Source: Terrabacter sp. Root85 (GTDB lineage Bacteria; Actinomycetota; Actinomycetes; Actinomycetales; Dermatophilaceae). From it: a DNA stretch of 64,000 nt. This document shows positions 27,435 through 36,913 of the stretch, piece by piece. The notes below the pieces were generated by a model. The model made no database searches. It was not told where the DNA came from and saw only the letters and a program-made list of their open reading frames with translations. Made by a program: the position numbers and the translations under genes. How positions within the stretch are numbered: the stretch's first letter is position 1; each line of letters opens with the position of its first letter. Where the stretch lies: contig NZ_LMIW01000015.1 in the NCBI RefSeq assembly GCF_001429185.1, positions 122,267 to 186,266 on the forward strand, read 5' to 3'.

Positions 27435-29534
27435 TCAGCCGCTCGGTTGGCGGTGCTGCCTGGGTCCGATCCGGTAGGGCCGCATCATCTCGTTGTCCTC
27501 GTGCTCGACGATGTGGCAGTGCCAGACGAACTGGCCCGGGTTGCTGAACCTGGCCCGGATGCGCGTCACCTCGCCCGGGTAGGCGATGACGGTGTCCTTG
27601 ACGCCGCTCTCCCAGGCCTCGGGTGGGCGGGGATCGCCTGCCGGCCGGGACGGTGGTTCGGTCTCACCGGCCTCGTTGGTCACCAGGGCCTGTCGGTCGA
27701 CCACTTCGAACGTCGTCTCGTGGACGTGCATGGGGTGGGCGTCAGCCGTGAAGTTGTGGAACTCCCAGATCTCGGTGTCTCCGACGCGAGGGCTCTCGGT
27801 GACCGGGTCCGCCCACATGAGGTGCTCCGGATTTCCCCCGCGGTCCACGGTGCCCAGCATCGCCTCGGCGGGTCCGTCCCAGGCGCTCGACATCATCTCG
27901 AGCAGGCCGAGTCGTCGGGTGCGCGTCTCGGCCGGCAGCGGCACGAGGGCCGGCAGGCGCAGGAACCGGGGCGGTGTCGTCGGGTCGGGCCCGGTGGCGG
28001 GCACGACCCGGAACTGCAGGACCTGGCCGGTCGTGTCGGGGTCTGCCGCGTCGAAGTCGTCGTCCGGCTTGCCACCGCCGAAGGGCTCGTCGGGGCCGAC
28101 GTTGGCCAGGACGTGCTTCCCGAGAGGCACGTGTGTGAAGTCGACGACGATGTCGGCGCGCTCGGCGAGGCCCATCAGGAGCCGGTTGTCGTGGTGGGCA
28201 GTGAGGTTCACCGGCGCAGCCAGGAAGCCGCCCTCGTTGCCGATGGCCCAGACCTCCACGCCGGGGATGTGGGCGAAGTCGAGGATGAGGAAGCGGGACT
28301 GGCAACCGTTGAGGAAGCGGAACCGGTAGCGGCGCTGCTCGACGACCTGGAAGGGCCAGGTGTTGCCGTTGACCATGATCGTGTTGCCGAAGAACTCGGG
28401 ATTCCAGATCGGTGAGAGGTCCGTGTCCGGGACGAAGCCCGGGTCCGCCGCCGTGGCGCCGTCGAAGAACTCGCGGCTGTCGGGGTAGAAGAGGGAGCCA
28501 TCCTCGTTGAACGCCCGGTCCTGGATCGCGATCGGGATCTCGTAGTAGGCCTTCTTCGGAGGAGAGGGGTCTCCCCTCTTCGGCGCGGGTCCCGGCAGCA
28601 CGGCAGTCGCACCGGAGCGGACGTCGAGGACGGCCTCGTCACCCTGCGGTCCACCCCTGATGAGGAAGAACCCGGCAGGCCCGGCGTACACGTTGAGGCG
28701 GGTCATGCCGAGTGCGTGGTCGTGGTACCAGAGCGTCGACGCACGTTGGTCGTTCGGGTACTGGAAGACGGCGTAGCCCGGGCCCCACTGGGGGCCGAGT
28801 GTCCGGGCCGCCTTGTCCTTGAAGAAGGCGTACCAGGTGCCCTCGGTCGCGTATCCGGTCGGTAGGTTGGCAGCGGCCGGCAGGAACCAGGCCTCCGGGT
28901 AGCCGTCGCTCTCGTCGCCGACTCCAACCGCTCCGTGGAGGTGGGTCACCATGGGCACGGGGCCGGTGTAGCGCCCGGGCGTCTGCCGGAAGGTCGGCCG
29001 GGTGTCACGCCCGACAACCCCACCGGGCGGGTTGGCCCAGTGCAACGTCGGGTCGACCGGCAGCAGGTGCGGCAGGTACTTCCCGGCGGTGTCCACGAGA
29101 CCGTTGATCCACTTGACCCGCACCGGGCGGTCCCAGCGCGACTCGATCGTCAGCGACGGGGCGTGATGCAGCAACAGTCCCTTCTTGCTGTCAGAGGTCA
29201 CGGCGCCGTAGCCCCACACCGTCGTCGCGGGCAGGCCGGCGGGAAGGATCTGCTGGGAGAACTGCTTCACCGAGATCTCGTAGTAGTCGGCAGGTTTGCC
29301 GCCCTTGCGCTTGATGGACCCCGCGCGCGGCATCACCGGCGGTACGAGCAGCGGTGTCACGAACTTCGGCACCGTCGAGGGATCGAGCGTGCCACCGAGG
29401 ACAGCGGCGACGGCCTGTCTCGTGCCGTCCGGTGCGTAGGCGTAGAGCACGAACCCCGCGCCCGCGACGCCCGCTGCCCTGATGAAGCTGCGCCGGCTCA
29501 GCTGCCGGGGCCGTGTGTCGCCTGGGTCCTGCAT
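27435..29534 (-). CDS. Tat-exported multicopper oxidase (CotA/bilirubin-oxidase-like)
   Basis: This 699-residue oxidase starts with a twin-arginine signal (SRRSFIRAAGVAGAGFVLYAY) and should be exported folded with copper. The copper ligands are complete: HLHG at about residue 198, WYHDH, HPMHVH and the terminal HCHIVEHEDNEM with the type 1 Cys and axial Met. It would oxidise phenols, bilirubin-like compounds or metal ions and reduce oxygen to water. It is longer than CotA (about 510 residues) because of an N-terminal extension and loops rich in Pro/Asp. ATG 29534 was chosen for the Tat signal, since the upstream open frame is not signal-like. The gene stands alone behind a 233-base leader region with a palindrome. 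Confidence 0.9.
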   Translation of the reverse strand: MQDPGDTRPRQLSRRSFIRAAGVAGAGFVLYAYAPDGTRQAVAAVLGGTLDPSTVPKFVTPLLVPPVMPRAGSIKRKGGKPADYYEISVKQFSQQILPAGLPATTVWGYGAVTSDSKKGLLLHHAPSLTIESRWDRPVRVKWINGLVDTAGKYLPHLLPVDPTLHWANPPGGVVGRDTRPTFRQTPGRYTGPVPMVTHLHGAVGVGDESDGYPEAWFLPAAANLPTGYATEGTWYAFFKDKAARTLGPQWGPGYAVFQYPNDQRASTLWYHDHALGMTRLNVYAGPAGFFLIRGGPQGDEAVLDVRSGATAVLPGPAPKRGDPSPPKKAYYEIPIAIQDRAFNEDGSLFYPDSREFFDGATAADPGFVPDTDLSPIWNPEFFGNTIMVNGNTWPFQVVEQRRYRFRFLNGCQSRFLILDFAHIPGVEVWAIGNEGGFLAAPVNLTAHHDNRLLMGLAERADIVVDFTHVPLGKHVLANVGPDEPFGGGKPDDDFDAADPDTTGQVLQFRVVPATGPDPTTPPRFLRLPALVPLPAETRTRRLGLLEMMSSAWDGPAEAMLGTVDRGGNPEHLMWADPVTESPRVGDTEIWEFHNFTADAHPMHVHETTFEVVDRQALVTNEAGETEPPSRPAGDPRPPEAWESGVKDTVIAYPGEVTRIRARFSNPGQFVWHCHIVEHEDNEMMRPYRIGPRQHRQPSG

Positions 29535-29723
29535 CGTTCTCACCGTCCAGCTCGGCGACAGCTCCCGCGGGTGGGGTGTCCCCGCCTGCGCTCGGTGGCC
29601 GCCTGGGGCGCCTTGCCCCCTCCCTGCCAGAGTCGCACCGCGACAACCCCAGGACCGGGGAATCAGGAACAATGCTGTGAGATCCATGTGACACCCCTCA
29701 GGGCGGATTCCCTGTCGTACCAG

Positions 29724-29745
29724 CACGATCGTGACATTTCACGAT
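29724..29745. promoter_or_regulatory. Palindromic operator-like element upstream of the multicopper oxidase
   Basis: ATCGTGA-CATT-TCACGAT (29728-29745) is a perfect 7-base inverted repeat with a four-base spacer, and the palindrome CACGATCGTG (29724-29733) overlaps its left arm. It lies about 190 bases before the oxidase ATG. The symmetry suggests a repressor or activator dimer site. The spacing is two bases too short for a CRP/GlxR site and no regulator can be named. Confidence 0.5.
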
Positions 29746-29767
29746 CAGCGACAGACGCTGCGGCGCG

Positions 29768-32700
29768 TCAACGGCGCAGGCGCAGTCCCCGCGGTGTCAT
29801 GTGGAAGCCGGCCTGCGACAGGGCCTGCACGAGCGGGTGGTCGGAGCCGAGCACCGAGGCGCCGTCGGCCTTCTCGACGGTGAGTCGGCCGAGGGCTCCC
29901 TCGCGGACGGCGAGCGCGAGGGCGTCGGCCGCAGCCTGAAGTCGCTCGGGGTCGTCGGACCAGCAGAGCATCGTCTTGCCGCCGCGCTCGACGTAGAGGA
30001 CGAGCTCGCCGTCGACGAGGACGACGAGCGCCCCGGCCTTGCGGCCGGGCTGGTGGCCCTTGCGGCGAGGCGCCTGCGGGGACTCCGCTGGCTCATCAGC
30101 GGCGTCGGTGAGCCCGCGCTCGGGCCAGCCGATGGCGGCACCGTAGGGGTTGGCGGGGTCGCTCGCGGCGAGGACGAGGGCCGGCGGCCCGGTGCGCTCA
30201 CGCCCGGCCGCAGAGTCCTGGGCCCCCGCACCGGGCAGCCGTGACATCGACCTGAGCCGGTCGACGGCCCCCGTCGAGGCGAACTGCGAAGCGCCGAGGC
30301 CCTCGACGAAGTAGCCGCGCCGGACCTTGCCGGCCTCCTCGGCCGCGGCGAGCACGCGGTAGACCGCCGCGAAGCCACCAGGGACGTCCTCGGTGACGAC
30401 CGACCCGCGGGTCAGCACGCCGTAGCGGTCGAGGAGCAGCTCGGCGTTGGTGACGGCCCGGACCGTCGGGTCGGACTCGGCGGGCGGCAGCGACGTCCAG
30501 CGACCGACGCCGGTCGAGGGCCCGGACCCGACCGCGCGACCTGCGGCCAGCGCCTTGCCCGTCGCAGCCTCCTCGGCGGCCTCGATCTGCGACGGGCTCG
30601 TGCCGGCGAGGGGACCGCGCAGGGAGCCGAAGCGGCCGAGCGAACCGCGCCGGCCGGCATACCTCGTCGACCGGGGTCCGGACGTCGTGCGCTTGTGGGC
30701 GGTGCGGCCACCGGCGAGGAGGGCACGCAGCGGCGCGATGGTGTCGTTGGTGATGCGCCCCGACCACAGCAGCGACCACAGCGCGTCGTTCAGCTCGGTG
30801 TCGCCGAGCCCGACCCGCGTCGAGAGGGCCCGGAAGAAGTACGCGCCACCGCTCTCGAGGGCCTCGAGGACGGCCTGCTCGTCGTCGGTGAGGTCGACGA
30901 CCTCGGGTGGGGTCAGCGTCAGGTGCGCGGCATCGGCGAGGTGGAGGCTGACCCAGCCGTCGTCACCGGGCAGCGAGCCGTGGCCGCGCCAGACGACCTC
31001 GCCCGAGCTCATCACCTCGTCGAGCAGCGCCGGGCGGTAGTCGGCGACGCGCGCAGGGAGCACGAGCGACTCGACGGCGCTCGCCGGGACGACCGCTCCG
31101 GTCAGCTGCTCGACGGCGCGGAGCAGGCCCTCTCGGCCGCGCAGGCCGCCACCGACGCCCTGCCACTGCGGGAGGAAGCGGGCGAGGTCGGGCTGGGCGA
31201 CCGGCTCGACCTCGTGGCGCAGCGCGGCGAGCGAGCGGCGCCGGAGCAGCCGGAGCACCTCGGCGTCGCAGAACTCGGGGCCGTGGCCGCCGCCGTTCTC
31301 GGTGGGGAGCAGCTCGCCCTCGACGACCCGACCGGCCGAGACGAGACGGCGCAGCGCGTCGTGGACGACCGCCGGACCCACGCCCCACCACGCGGCGACG
31401 GTCTGGACCGCGAAGGGCCCGTGGGTGCGGGCGAAGCGCGCGACGAGGTCGGCGAGCGGGTCGGGCACCGGGTCGAGGAAGGCCTGCGGCACGCCGACCG
31501 GCAACGCGGTGCCGAGGGCGTCGCGCAGTCGCGCGGCGTCCTCGATGGCAGCCCAGCGCTCCTCGCCGCCGACGCGCACGGCGATGACGCGACGGGCCGC
31601 CTCGAGCTCGGCGAGGGCCGCCTCGACGGCCGACGGCTCGAAGCCCTCGGCCGCACGAGCGACGATGTCGCGCACCGACAAGGGGCCGAGCACCCGGAGC
31701 AGGTCGGCGACGTCCTCGCCGTCACGGGCACCCCGCTCTGGTGTCAGCCGCTGGAGCTCGGCCTCGGTGCGTGCGACGGCCTCGGGGTCGAGCAGGTCGC
31801 GCAGCGCGAGCGCCTCACCCTGACCGAGCAGCTCGGAGAGCAGCGACGGGTCGAGCGCGAGGGCGGCGGCCCGGCGCTCGGCCAGCGGTGAGTCGCCCTC
31901 GTAGAGGTACTGCGCGACGTAGCCGAAGACGAGCGACTTGGCGAAGGGGCTGGGCTGGCTCGACTCGACGTCGACGACCTTGACCGCGCGCGAGCGGATG
32001 TCGCCCATGAGCTCGACGAGACCCGGCACGTCGAAGACGTCCTGGACGCACTCGCGCACGGCCTCGAGGACGATGGGGAAGGTGGGGTACTGGCTCGCCA
32101 CCTCGAGCAGCTGGGCGGCACGCTGCCGCTGCTGCCAGAGCGGCTGGCGCTTGTCGGGTCGGCGGCGGGGCAGCAGCAGCGCCCGCGCCGCGCACTCCCT
32201 GAACCGCGCTGCGAACAGGGCCGATCCGCCGATCTCCTGCGTCACGAGCTCGCTCACCTCCTCGGGCTCGAGGGTGACGAGCTCGACGAGCTGCTGACCG
32301 ACCGCAGCGCCGTCGTCGAACTCGAGGTCGGGCAGGCGGAAGACGATGCCGTCGTCGCCGTGCATGGCCTGGACGTCGATGCCGAAGCGCTCGCGCATGC
32401 GTGCCGCGACGCAGAGCGCCCACGGTGCGTGGACCTGGCCGCCGAAGGGCGAGAGCACCGCGACACGCCAGTCGCCGATCTCGTCACGGAAGCGCTCGAC
32501 GACGATGGTGCGGTCGTCGGGGACGTGCCGCGTCGCCTCCTTCTGCTCCGTGAGGTAGCCGATGAGGTTGTCGGCGGCCCACTCGTCGAGTCCGGCGGCG
32601 GTGACCCGCGCGCGGGCCCGCTCGGGCGTCAGGCCCACGATCTCGCGGACGAACCCGCCGAGGGCGCGCCCCAGCTCGGCCGGCCGGCCCTGCTGGTCGC

Positions 32701-34579
32701 CCTTCCAGAAGGGCAGCTTGCCGGCCTGTCCCGGCGCCGGCGTGACGAGGACGCGGTCGTGGGTGATGTCCTCGATGCGCCACGTCGAGGTGCCGAGGGT
32801 GAAGACGTCGCCGACCCGCGACTCGTAGACCATCTCCTCGTCGAGCTCGCCGACCCGGCGACCGGGCCCCTCACCGGACGCGAGGAACACGGCATACAAC
32901 CCCCGGTCGGGGATGGTGCCGCCGCTCGTGACGGCGAGGCGCTGGGCGCCCCGGCGGCCGGAGAGCGTGTCGGTGACGCGGTCCCAGACGATGCGCGGGC
33001 GCAGCTCGGCGAACTCGTCGGACGGGTAGCGGCCGGCGAGCATGTCGAGCGTCGCCTCGAGGACCGAGCGCGGGAGGGAGGCGAAGCTCGCCGTGCGGTG
33101 CACGAGCGCCTCGACGTCGGCGACGGTCCAGTCGTCCATGGCGCACATCGCGACGACCTGCTGGGCCAGCACGTCGACGGGGTTGGCCGGGACGCGCAGG
33201 GACTCGATGGCGCCGGCGCGCATGCGCTCGACGACGACGGCGGTCTGCACGAGGTCGCCGCGGAACTTCGGGAACATGACGCCCTGGCTCACGGCACCCA
33301 CTTGGTGGCCCGCCCGACCCACGCGCTGGAGCCCGCTCGCCACCGACGGCGGGCTCTCGACCTGGATGACGAGGTCGACGGCGCCCATGTCGATGCCGAG
33401 CTCGAGGCTGCTCGTCGCGACGACGGCGGGGAGGCGCCCGGCCTTGAGGTCCTCCTCGATGGTGGCCCGGTGCTCCTTGCTCACCGACCCGTGGTGGGCA
33501 CGGGCGAGCACGGCCGGCGCCCCGCGAGAGACCCCCGCCTGGGCCATGACCTGAGCGGGCGGCCGCGTCGACAGGGCAGCAAAGCTCGGGACCGGGAGGT
33601 CCTCCTGCTCGGCGAGACGCTCCTCCCAGATCTCGTTGAGGCGCGAGGTGAGCCGCTCGGCGAGGCGGCGCGAGTTGGAGAAGACGATCGTCGAGCGGTG
33701 CTCGGCGATGAGGTCGACGATGCGCTCCTCGACGTGCGGCCAGATGCTCGCCTGTGGCGCCTGGCCCGCGGCCGGACCCGAGAGGTCGGGCACGCCGGGT
33801 GAGATCTCGGCCGGCGCGCCGCCCAGCTCGCCCATGTCGGGGACCGGCACGACGACCTCGAGGTCCCACTGCTTCGTCGACTCCGGCTGGACGATCTCGA
33901 CCGGGCGACCGCCCGCGAGGTAGCGCGCCACCTCCTCGACGGGACGCACCGTCGCCGACAGGCCGACCCGCTGGGCGGGGGTGGGCAGGATCGCGTCGAG
34001 GCGCTCGAGGCTGAGCGCGAGGTGCGCGCCGCGCTTCGTGCCGGCGACGGCGTGGACCTCGTCGATGATGACGGTCTCGATGCCCTTGAGCGCCTCGCGC
34101 ACCGACGAGGTGAGCATGAGGAAGAGCGACTCGGGCGTCGTGATGAGGATGTCGGTGGGCGTCCGGGCGAAGGCCCGGCGCTCGTTGGCCGGGGTGTCGC
34201 CCGAGCGGACGCTGACGGTGATGTCGGGCGGCGCCAGCTCGAGCCGCGTCGCGGCGTGACCGATGCCGACGAGGGGCGCGCGGAGGTTGCGCTCGACGTC
34301 GACCGCGAGCGCCTTCATCGGCGAGACGTAGAGGACACGGCACCGCTCGAGCCGCTCCTCGGGGACCGGCTCGCTCGCCATCCGGTCGATGGCCCAGAGG
34401 AACGCCGACAGGGTCTTGCCGGAGCCCGTCGGGGCGACGACGACGGTGTGGTGGCCCGAGCTGATCGCGTCCCACGCGCCGGCCTGGGCGGTCGTGGGCG
34501 CGCTGAAGCTGCTCCGGAACCACGCTGCGGTCGCCGGAGAGAATCGGTCGAGCACGTCGGCCCGTCTGCCCTTCGCCAT
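29768..34579 (-). CDS. lhr: Lhr-family ATP-dependent helicase
   Basis: This 1603-residue protein is a full-length long Lhr helicase, a DNA-repair enzyme of superfamily 2. The N-terminal motor has VVVAPTGSGKTLSAFLWAID (Walker A), LYVSPMKALAVDVERNL, the box IIDEVHAVAGTKRGAHLALSLERL, GLSATVRP and, in the second RecA domain, TSSLELGIDMGAVDLVIQVESPPSVASGLQRVGRAGH. A winged-helix and Lhr-specific core follow to about residue 870. The remaining 700 residues make the long C-terminal region typical of bacterial Lhr. A low-complexity Arg/Gly stretch (RRGSLGRFGSLRGPLAG) lies near residue 1320. The start at 34579 (MAKGRRADVLDRF) fits the family. Confidence 0.94.
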   Translation of the reverse strand: MAKGRRADVLDRFSPATAAWFRSSFSAPTTAQAGAWDAISSGHHTVVVAPTGSGKTLSAFLWAIDRMASEPVPEERLERCRVLYVSPMKALAVDVERNLRAPLVGIGHAATRLELAPPDITVSVRSGDTPANERRAFARTPTDILITTPESLFLMLTSSVREALKGIETVIIDEVHAVAGTKRGAHLALSLERLDAILPTPAQRVGLSATVRPVEEVARYLAGGRPVEIVQPESTKQWDLEVVVPVPDMGELGGAPAEISPGVPDLSGPAAGQAPQASIWPHVEERIVDLIAEHRSTIVFSNSRRLAERLTSRLNEIWEERLAEQEDLPVPSFAALSTRPPAQVMAQAGVSRGAPAVLARAHHGSVSKEHRATIEEDLKAGRLPAVVATSSLELGIDMGAVDLVIQVESPPSVASGLQRVGRAGHQVGAVSQGVMFPKFRGDLVQTAVVVERMRAGAIESLRVPANPVDVLAQQVVAMCAMDDWTVADVEALVHRTASFASLPRSVLEATLDMLAGRYPSDEFAELRPRIVWDRVTDTLSGRRGAQRLAVTSGGTIPDRGLYAVFLASGEGPGRRVGELDEEMVYESRVGDVFTLGTSTWRIEDITHDRVLVTPAPGQAGKLPFWKGDQQGRPAELGRALGGFVREIVGLTPERARARVTAAGLDEWAADNLIGYLTEQKEATRHVPDDRTIVVERFRDEIGDWRVAVLSPFGGQVHAPWALCVAARMRERFGIDVQAMHGDDGIVFRLPDLEFDDGAAVGQQLVELVTLEPEEVSELVTQEIGGSALFAARFRECAARALLLPRRRPDKRQPLWQQRQRAAQLLEVASQYPTFPIVLEAVRECVQDVFDVPGLVELMGDIRSRAVKVVDVESSQPSPFAKSLVFGYVAQYLYEGDSPLAERRAAALALDPSLLSELLGQGEALALRDLLDPEAVARTEAELQRLTPERGARDGEDVADLLRVLGPLSVRDIVARAAEGFEPSAVEAALAELEAARRVIAVRVGGEERWAAIEDAARLRDALGTALPVGVPQAFLDPVPDPLADLVARFARTHGPFAVQTVAAWWGVGPAVVHDALRRLVSAGRVVEGELLPTENGGGHGPEFCDAEVLRLLRRRSLAALRHEVEPVAQPDLARFLPQWQGVGGGLRGREGLLRAVEQLTGAVVPASAVESLVLPARVADYRPALLDEVMSSGEVVWRGHGSLPGDDGWVSLHLADAAHLTLTPPEVVDLTDDEQAVLEALESGGAYFFRALSTRVGLGDTELNDALWSLLWSGRITNDTIAPLRALLAGGRTAHKRTTSGPRSTRYAGRRGSLGRFGSLRGPLAGTSPSQIEAAEEAATGKALAAGRAVGSGPSTGVGRWTSLPPAESDPTVRAVTNAELLLDRYGVLTRGSVVTEDVPGGFAAVYRVLAAAEEAGKVRRGYFVEGLGASQFASTGAVDRLRSMSRLPGAGAQDSAAGRERTGPPALVLAASDPANPYGAAIGWPERGLTDAADEPAESPQAPRRKGHQPGRKAGALVVLVDGELVLYVERGGKTMLCWSDDPERLQAAADALALAVREGALGRLTVEKADGASVLGSDHPLVQALSQAGFHMTPRGLRLRR

Positions 34580-34625
34580 CGGGCCCAGCCTGCCATCCCC
34601 CACCGACACGACGGCGTCGCCGTGG

Positions 34626-35066
34626 TCAGAAGGGCGGCAGCTCACCCTCGCCCGGCGTCACCCGACGCTCCGACTCGTCGATGCGCACGTCGTTGATGCT
34701 CGCTTCGCGCCGGCGCATGTACCCGAGGTCGTCGAACTCCCACTGCTCGTTGCCGTAGGAGCGCCACCACTGTCCGTCGGCATCTCGCGACTCGTACTGG
34801 AAGCGCACCGCGATGCGGTGGCCCTCGAACGCCCAGAGGTTCTTGCGCAGCCGGTACTCCCGCTCCCGGTCCCACTTGCGGCGCAGGAAGTCGACCACCT
34901 GCTCGCGACCCACGAGGTGCTCGTCGCGGTTTCGCCACTCGGTGTCCTCGGTGTAGGCGCTCGCGACGCGCTCGGGGTCACGGGTGTTCCAGGCGTCCTC
35001 GGCGGCCTGCACCTTCTGGCGCGCGGTCTCCTCGGTGAACGGCGGGACGGGGTGTCGTGGGTCCAT
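34626..35066 (-). CDS. NTF2-like (DUF1348 / SnoaL-type) protein
   Basis: This 146-residue protein of the nuclear-transport-factor-2 fold matches DUF1348: [42 protein letters not shown], then the block [33 protein letters not shown] and [19 protein letters not shown]. The family is small, soluble and mostly uncharacterised. The open frame upstream of ATG 35066 runs antisense-free through selB in another frame and is not coding. It lies between lhr and selB on the same strand. Confidence 0.88.
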   Translation of the reverse strand: MDPRHPVPPFTEETARQKVQAAEDAWNTRDPERVASAYTEDTEWRNRDEHLVGREQVVDFLRRKWDREREYRLRKNLWAFEGHRIAVRFQYESRDADGQWWRSYGNEQWEFDDLGYMRRREASINDVRIDESERRVTPGEGELPPF

Positions 35067-35103
35067 CGTCGGTGCCTCCTTCACGAGACGATGACCAGCG
35101 TAG

Positions 35104-36912
35104 TCACGACGGCGCCGGCCGGTCCGGCCTGCGGACCTCGCGGTGCGAGCCGTCGAGACGGCGTGTCCAACCGCGGCCGTCGAGGTGCTCGAGCAGAGGG
35201 ATGACGGTGCGCCGGGTGGAGGCGAGCGCGACCCGGGCTTCGCTCGTCGTGAACGGCTGCGGCAGCCCGGCGAGCACGCGCATCGCGCGGGCCGGACCGG
35301 TGGGCAGCAGCACGACGTCGTCGTCGAGGCGCACGAGGCGACCGGCTCGCACGGCCGCAGCCACCTCGCGCCGGCCGAGACCGAGGGCCTGCAGCTCGCG
35401 CTGCTCGGGCGCTGCGAACGGCTCGTCGCCGAGCCGGGCCTCCAACGTGCGCAGGGCGGCCTGCACCTGTTCCGGCAGCGCCTCCCAGTGCCCGGGCAGG
35501 CCGACGCGCCCGTCACGCACCGCGAGTCCTGCGTATGCCGTGAGGTCGGCCAGGAGCGCCCGGTCGGGCGCGCCCGCCGCGGCACGACCGGCCTCGAGCG
35601 TCAGGGTCGGATCGAGCGGGTCGCCGGCAGCCTTGCGCTGCACTGCTGCTCGCAGACGATCGGCCCACTCCCGCCAGGCTGCGTCGGACACGAGCCACTG
35701 CCCGTGCCGGGCGACCGACGCCGCCGGGCGGCTGCCGCCGGGCACCCGGTTGCCGAGGGCGAGGGCGGCCTCGACGGTCATGGCACCGCGTCGTCCGACC
35801 TCCTGCCCGAGGTCCGGTCGACTGCCCTGGCGTGCCACGACGTCTGCCCGAGCGGCAGCGGCGCCGCGCCGTTGCAGCCGTGGTGGGTCGGCGTCGACGA
35901 CGAGGGCGCCGTGGAGCTGTCGGGAGCCGGGGTCACGCAGGATGAGGCGGTCGCCGGCGACGAGGGGCAGCAAGGACGGCAACGTGAGGCGCGCGGCCGG
36001 GCCGCCGAGGGGGCGCACACGCGCCTCGGCCGCGTGCGTGCCGACGTGGACCATGAGGTGTGCCGACAGGCGATCCGGCACCTCACCGGTGAGCCGGACG
36101 TCGAGCTGGGCGGTCGTCGGCCATGCGCCCGGTGCCAGGAGCAGGTCGCCGCGACGCACCTCCTCGGCTGGCACACCGCGCAGGTTCACGGCCACCCTGG
36201 CGACGGCGGGGACGACGTCGTGGCTCCGCTCCAGCGACTGGAGGCCGCGCACGGTGACGTGCCGCGATCGCCCAGCGGCGTCGTGCAGCACCAGCTCGTC
36301 ACCCGCACGGATCGTGCCTTCGCCCAACGTGCCCGTGACGACGGTGCCTGCCCCGCGGATCGTGAACGACCGGTCGATCCACAGCCGCAACCGGCCATCG
36401 GCCGCCGGCGGGTCCAGAGCCCCGACGAGCGAGTCGATGGCCGCCCTCAGGTCTGCCAGCCCCTCGCCCGTGCGGGCCGAGACCACCACGGCCTCGCTCC
36501 CGGCGAGCGACGAGCGTGCCACGCGTGCAAGCGCATCCGCCAGCGCCGGGGCAGGGTCGGCCAGGTCCCTTCGCGTCACGACGACGAGTCCGTGGGTGAC
36601 GCCGAGCGCATCGACGGCGGCGAGGTGCTCGGTCGTCTGTTGCCGCCAGCCCTCGTCGGCGGCCACGACGAGCAGCACTGCGGGAGCGGGCCCCAGGCCG
36701 GCCAGCATGTTGCCGATGAAGCGTTCGTGGCCGGGCACGTCGACGAAGGCGACCTGCTCCCCCGAGGGCAAGGTCGTCCACGCGTAGCCGAGGTCGATCG
36801 TCAGCCCACGGCGGTGCTCCTCGGCCCAGCGGTCCGGTTCGATCCCCGTGAGCGCGCGCACGAGGGTGGACTTCCCGTGGTCGACGTGGCCGGCCGTCGC
36901 GATGACGTGCAC
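35104..36912 (-). CDS. selB: Selenocysteine-specific elongation factor
   Basis: SelB (602 residues) is the GTPase that delivers Sec-tRNA to the ribosome and reads the SECIS hairpin in the mRNA. The G domain is complete: [48 protein letters not shown] and VVTRRDLAD (in place of NKxD). Two beta-barrel domains follow, and the C-terminal third (WRVLDE-type helices, [32 protein letters not shown]) is made of winged-helix domains that bind SECIS RNA. The GTG start at 36912 lies one base after the selA stop, so the two are translationally coupled. The sequence ends close to the NTF2-like gene. Confidence 0.95.
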   Translation of the reverse strand: MHVIATAGHVDHGKSTLVRALTGIEPDRWAEEHRRGLTIDLGYAWTTLPSGEQVAFVDVPGHERFIGNMLAGLGPAPAVLLVVAADEGWRQQTTEHLAAVDALGVTHGLVVVTRRDLADPAPALADALARVARSSLAGSEAVVVSARTGEGLADLRAAIDSLVGALDPPAADGRLRLWIDRSFTIRGAGTVVTGTLGEGTIRAGDELVLHDAAGRSRHVTVRGLQSLERSHDVVPAVARVAVNLRGVPAEEVRRGDLLLAPGAWPTTAQLDVRLTGEVPDRLSAHLMVHVGTHAAEARVRPLGGPAARLTLPSLLPLVAGDRLILRDPGSRQLHGALVVDADPPRLQRRGAAAARADVVARQGSRPDLGQEVGRRGAMTVEAALALGNRVPGGSRPAASVARHGQWLVSDAAWREWADRLRAAVQRKAAGDPLDPTLTLEAGRAAAGAPDRALLADLTAYAGLAVRDGRVGLPGHWEALPEQVQAALRTLEARLGDEPFAAPEQRELQALGLGRREVAAAVRAGRLVRLDDDVVLLPTGPARAMRVLAGLPQPFTTSEARVALASTRRTVIPLLEHLDGRGWTRRLDGSHREVRRPDRPAPS

Positions 36913-36913
36913 G

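Noticed and set aside
34626..35585. A 319-residue open frame that extends the NTF2-like gene far upstream
   Set aside because: The extra N-terminus is Arg/Ser/Pro-rich and lies out of frame within selB. Family homology starts at 35066.
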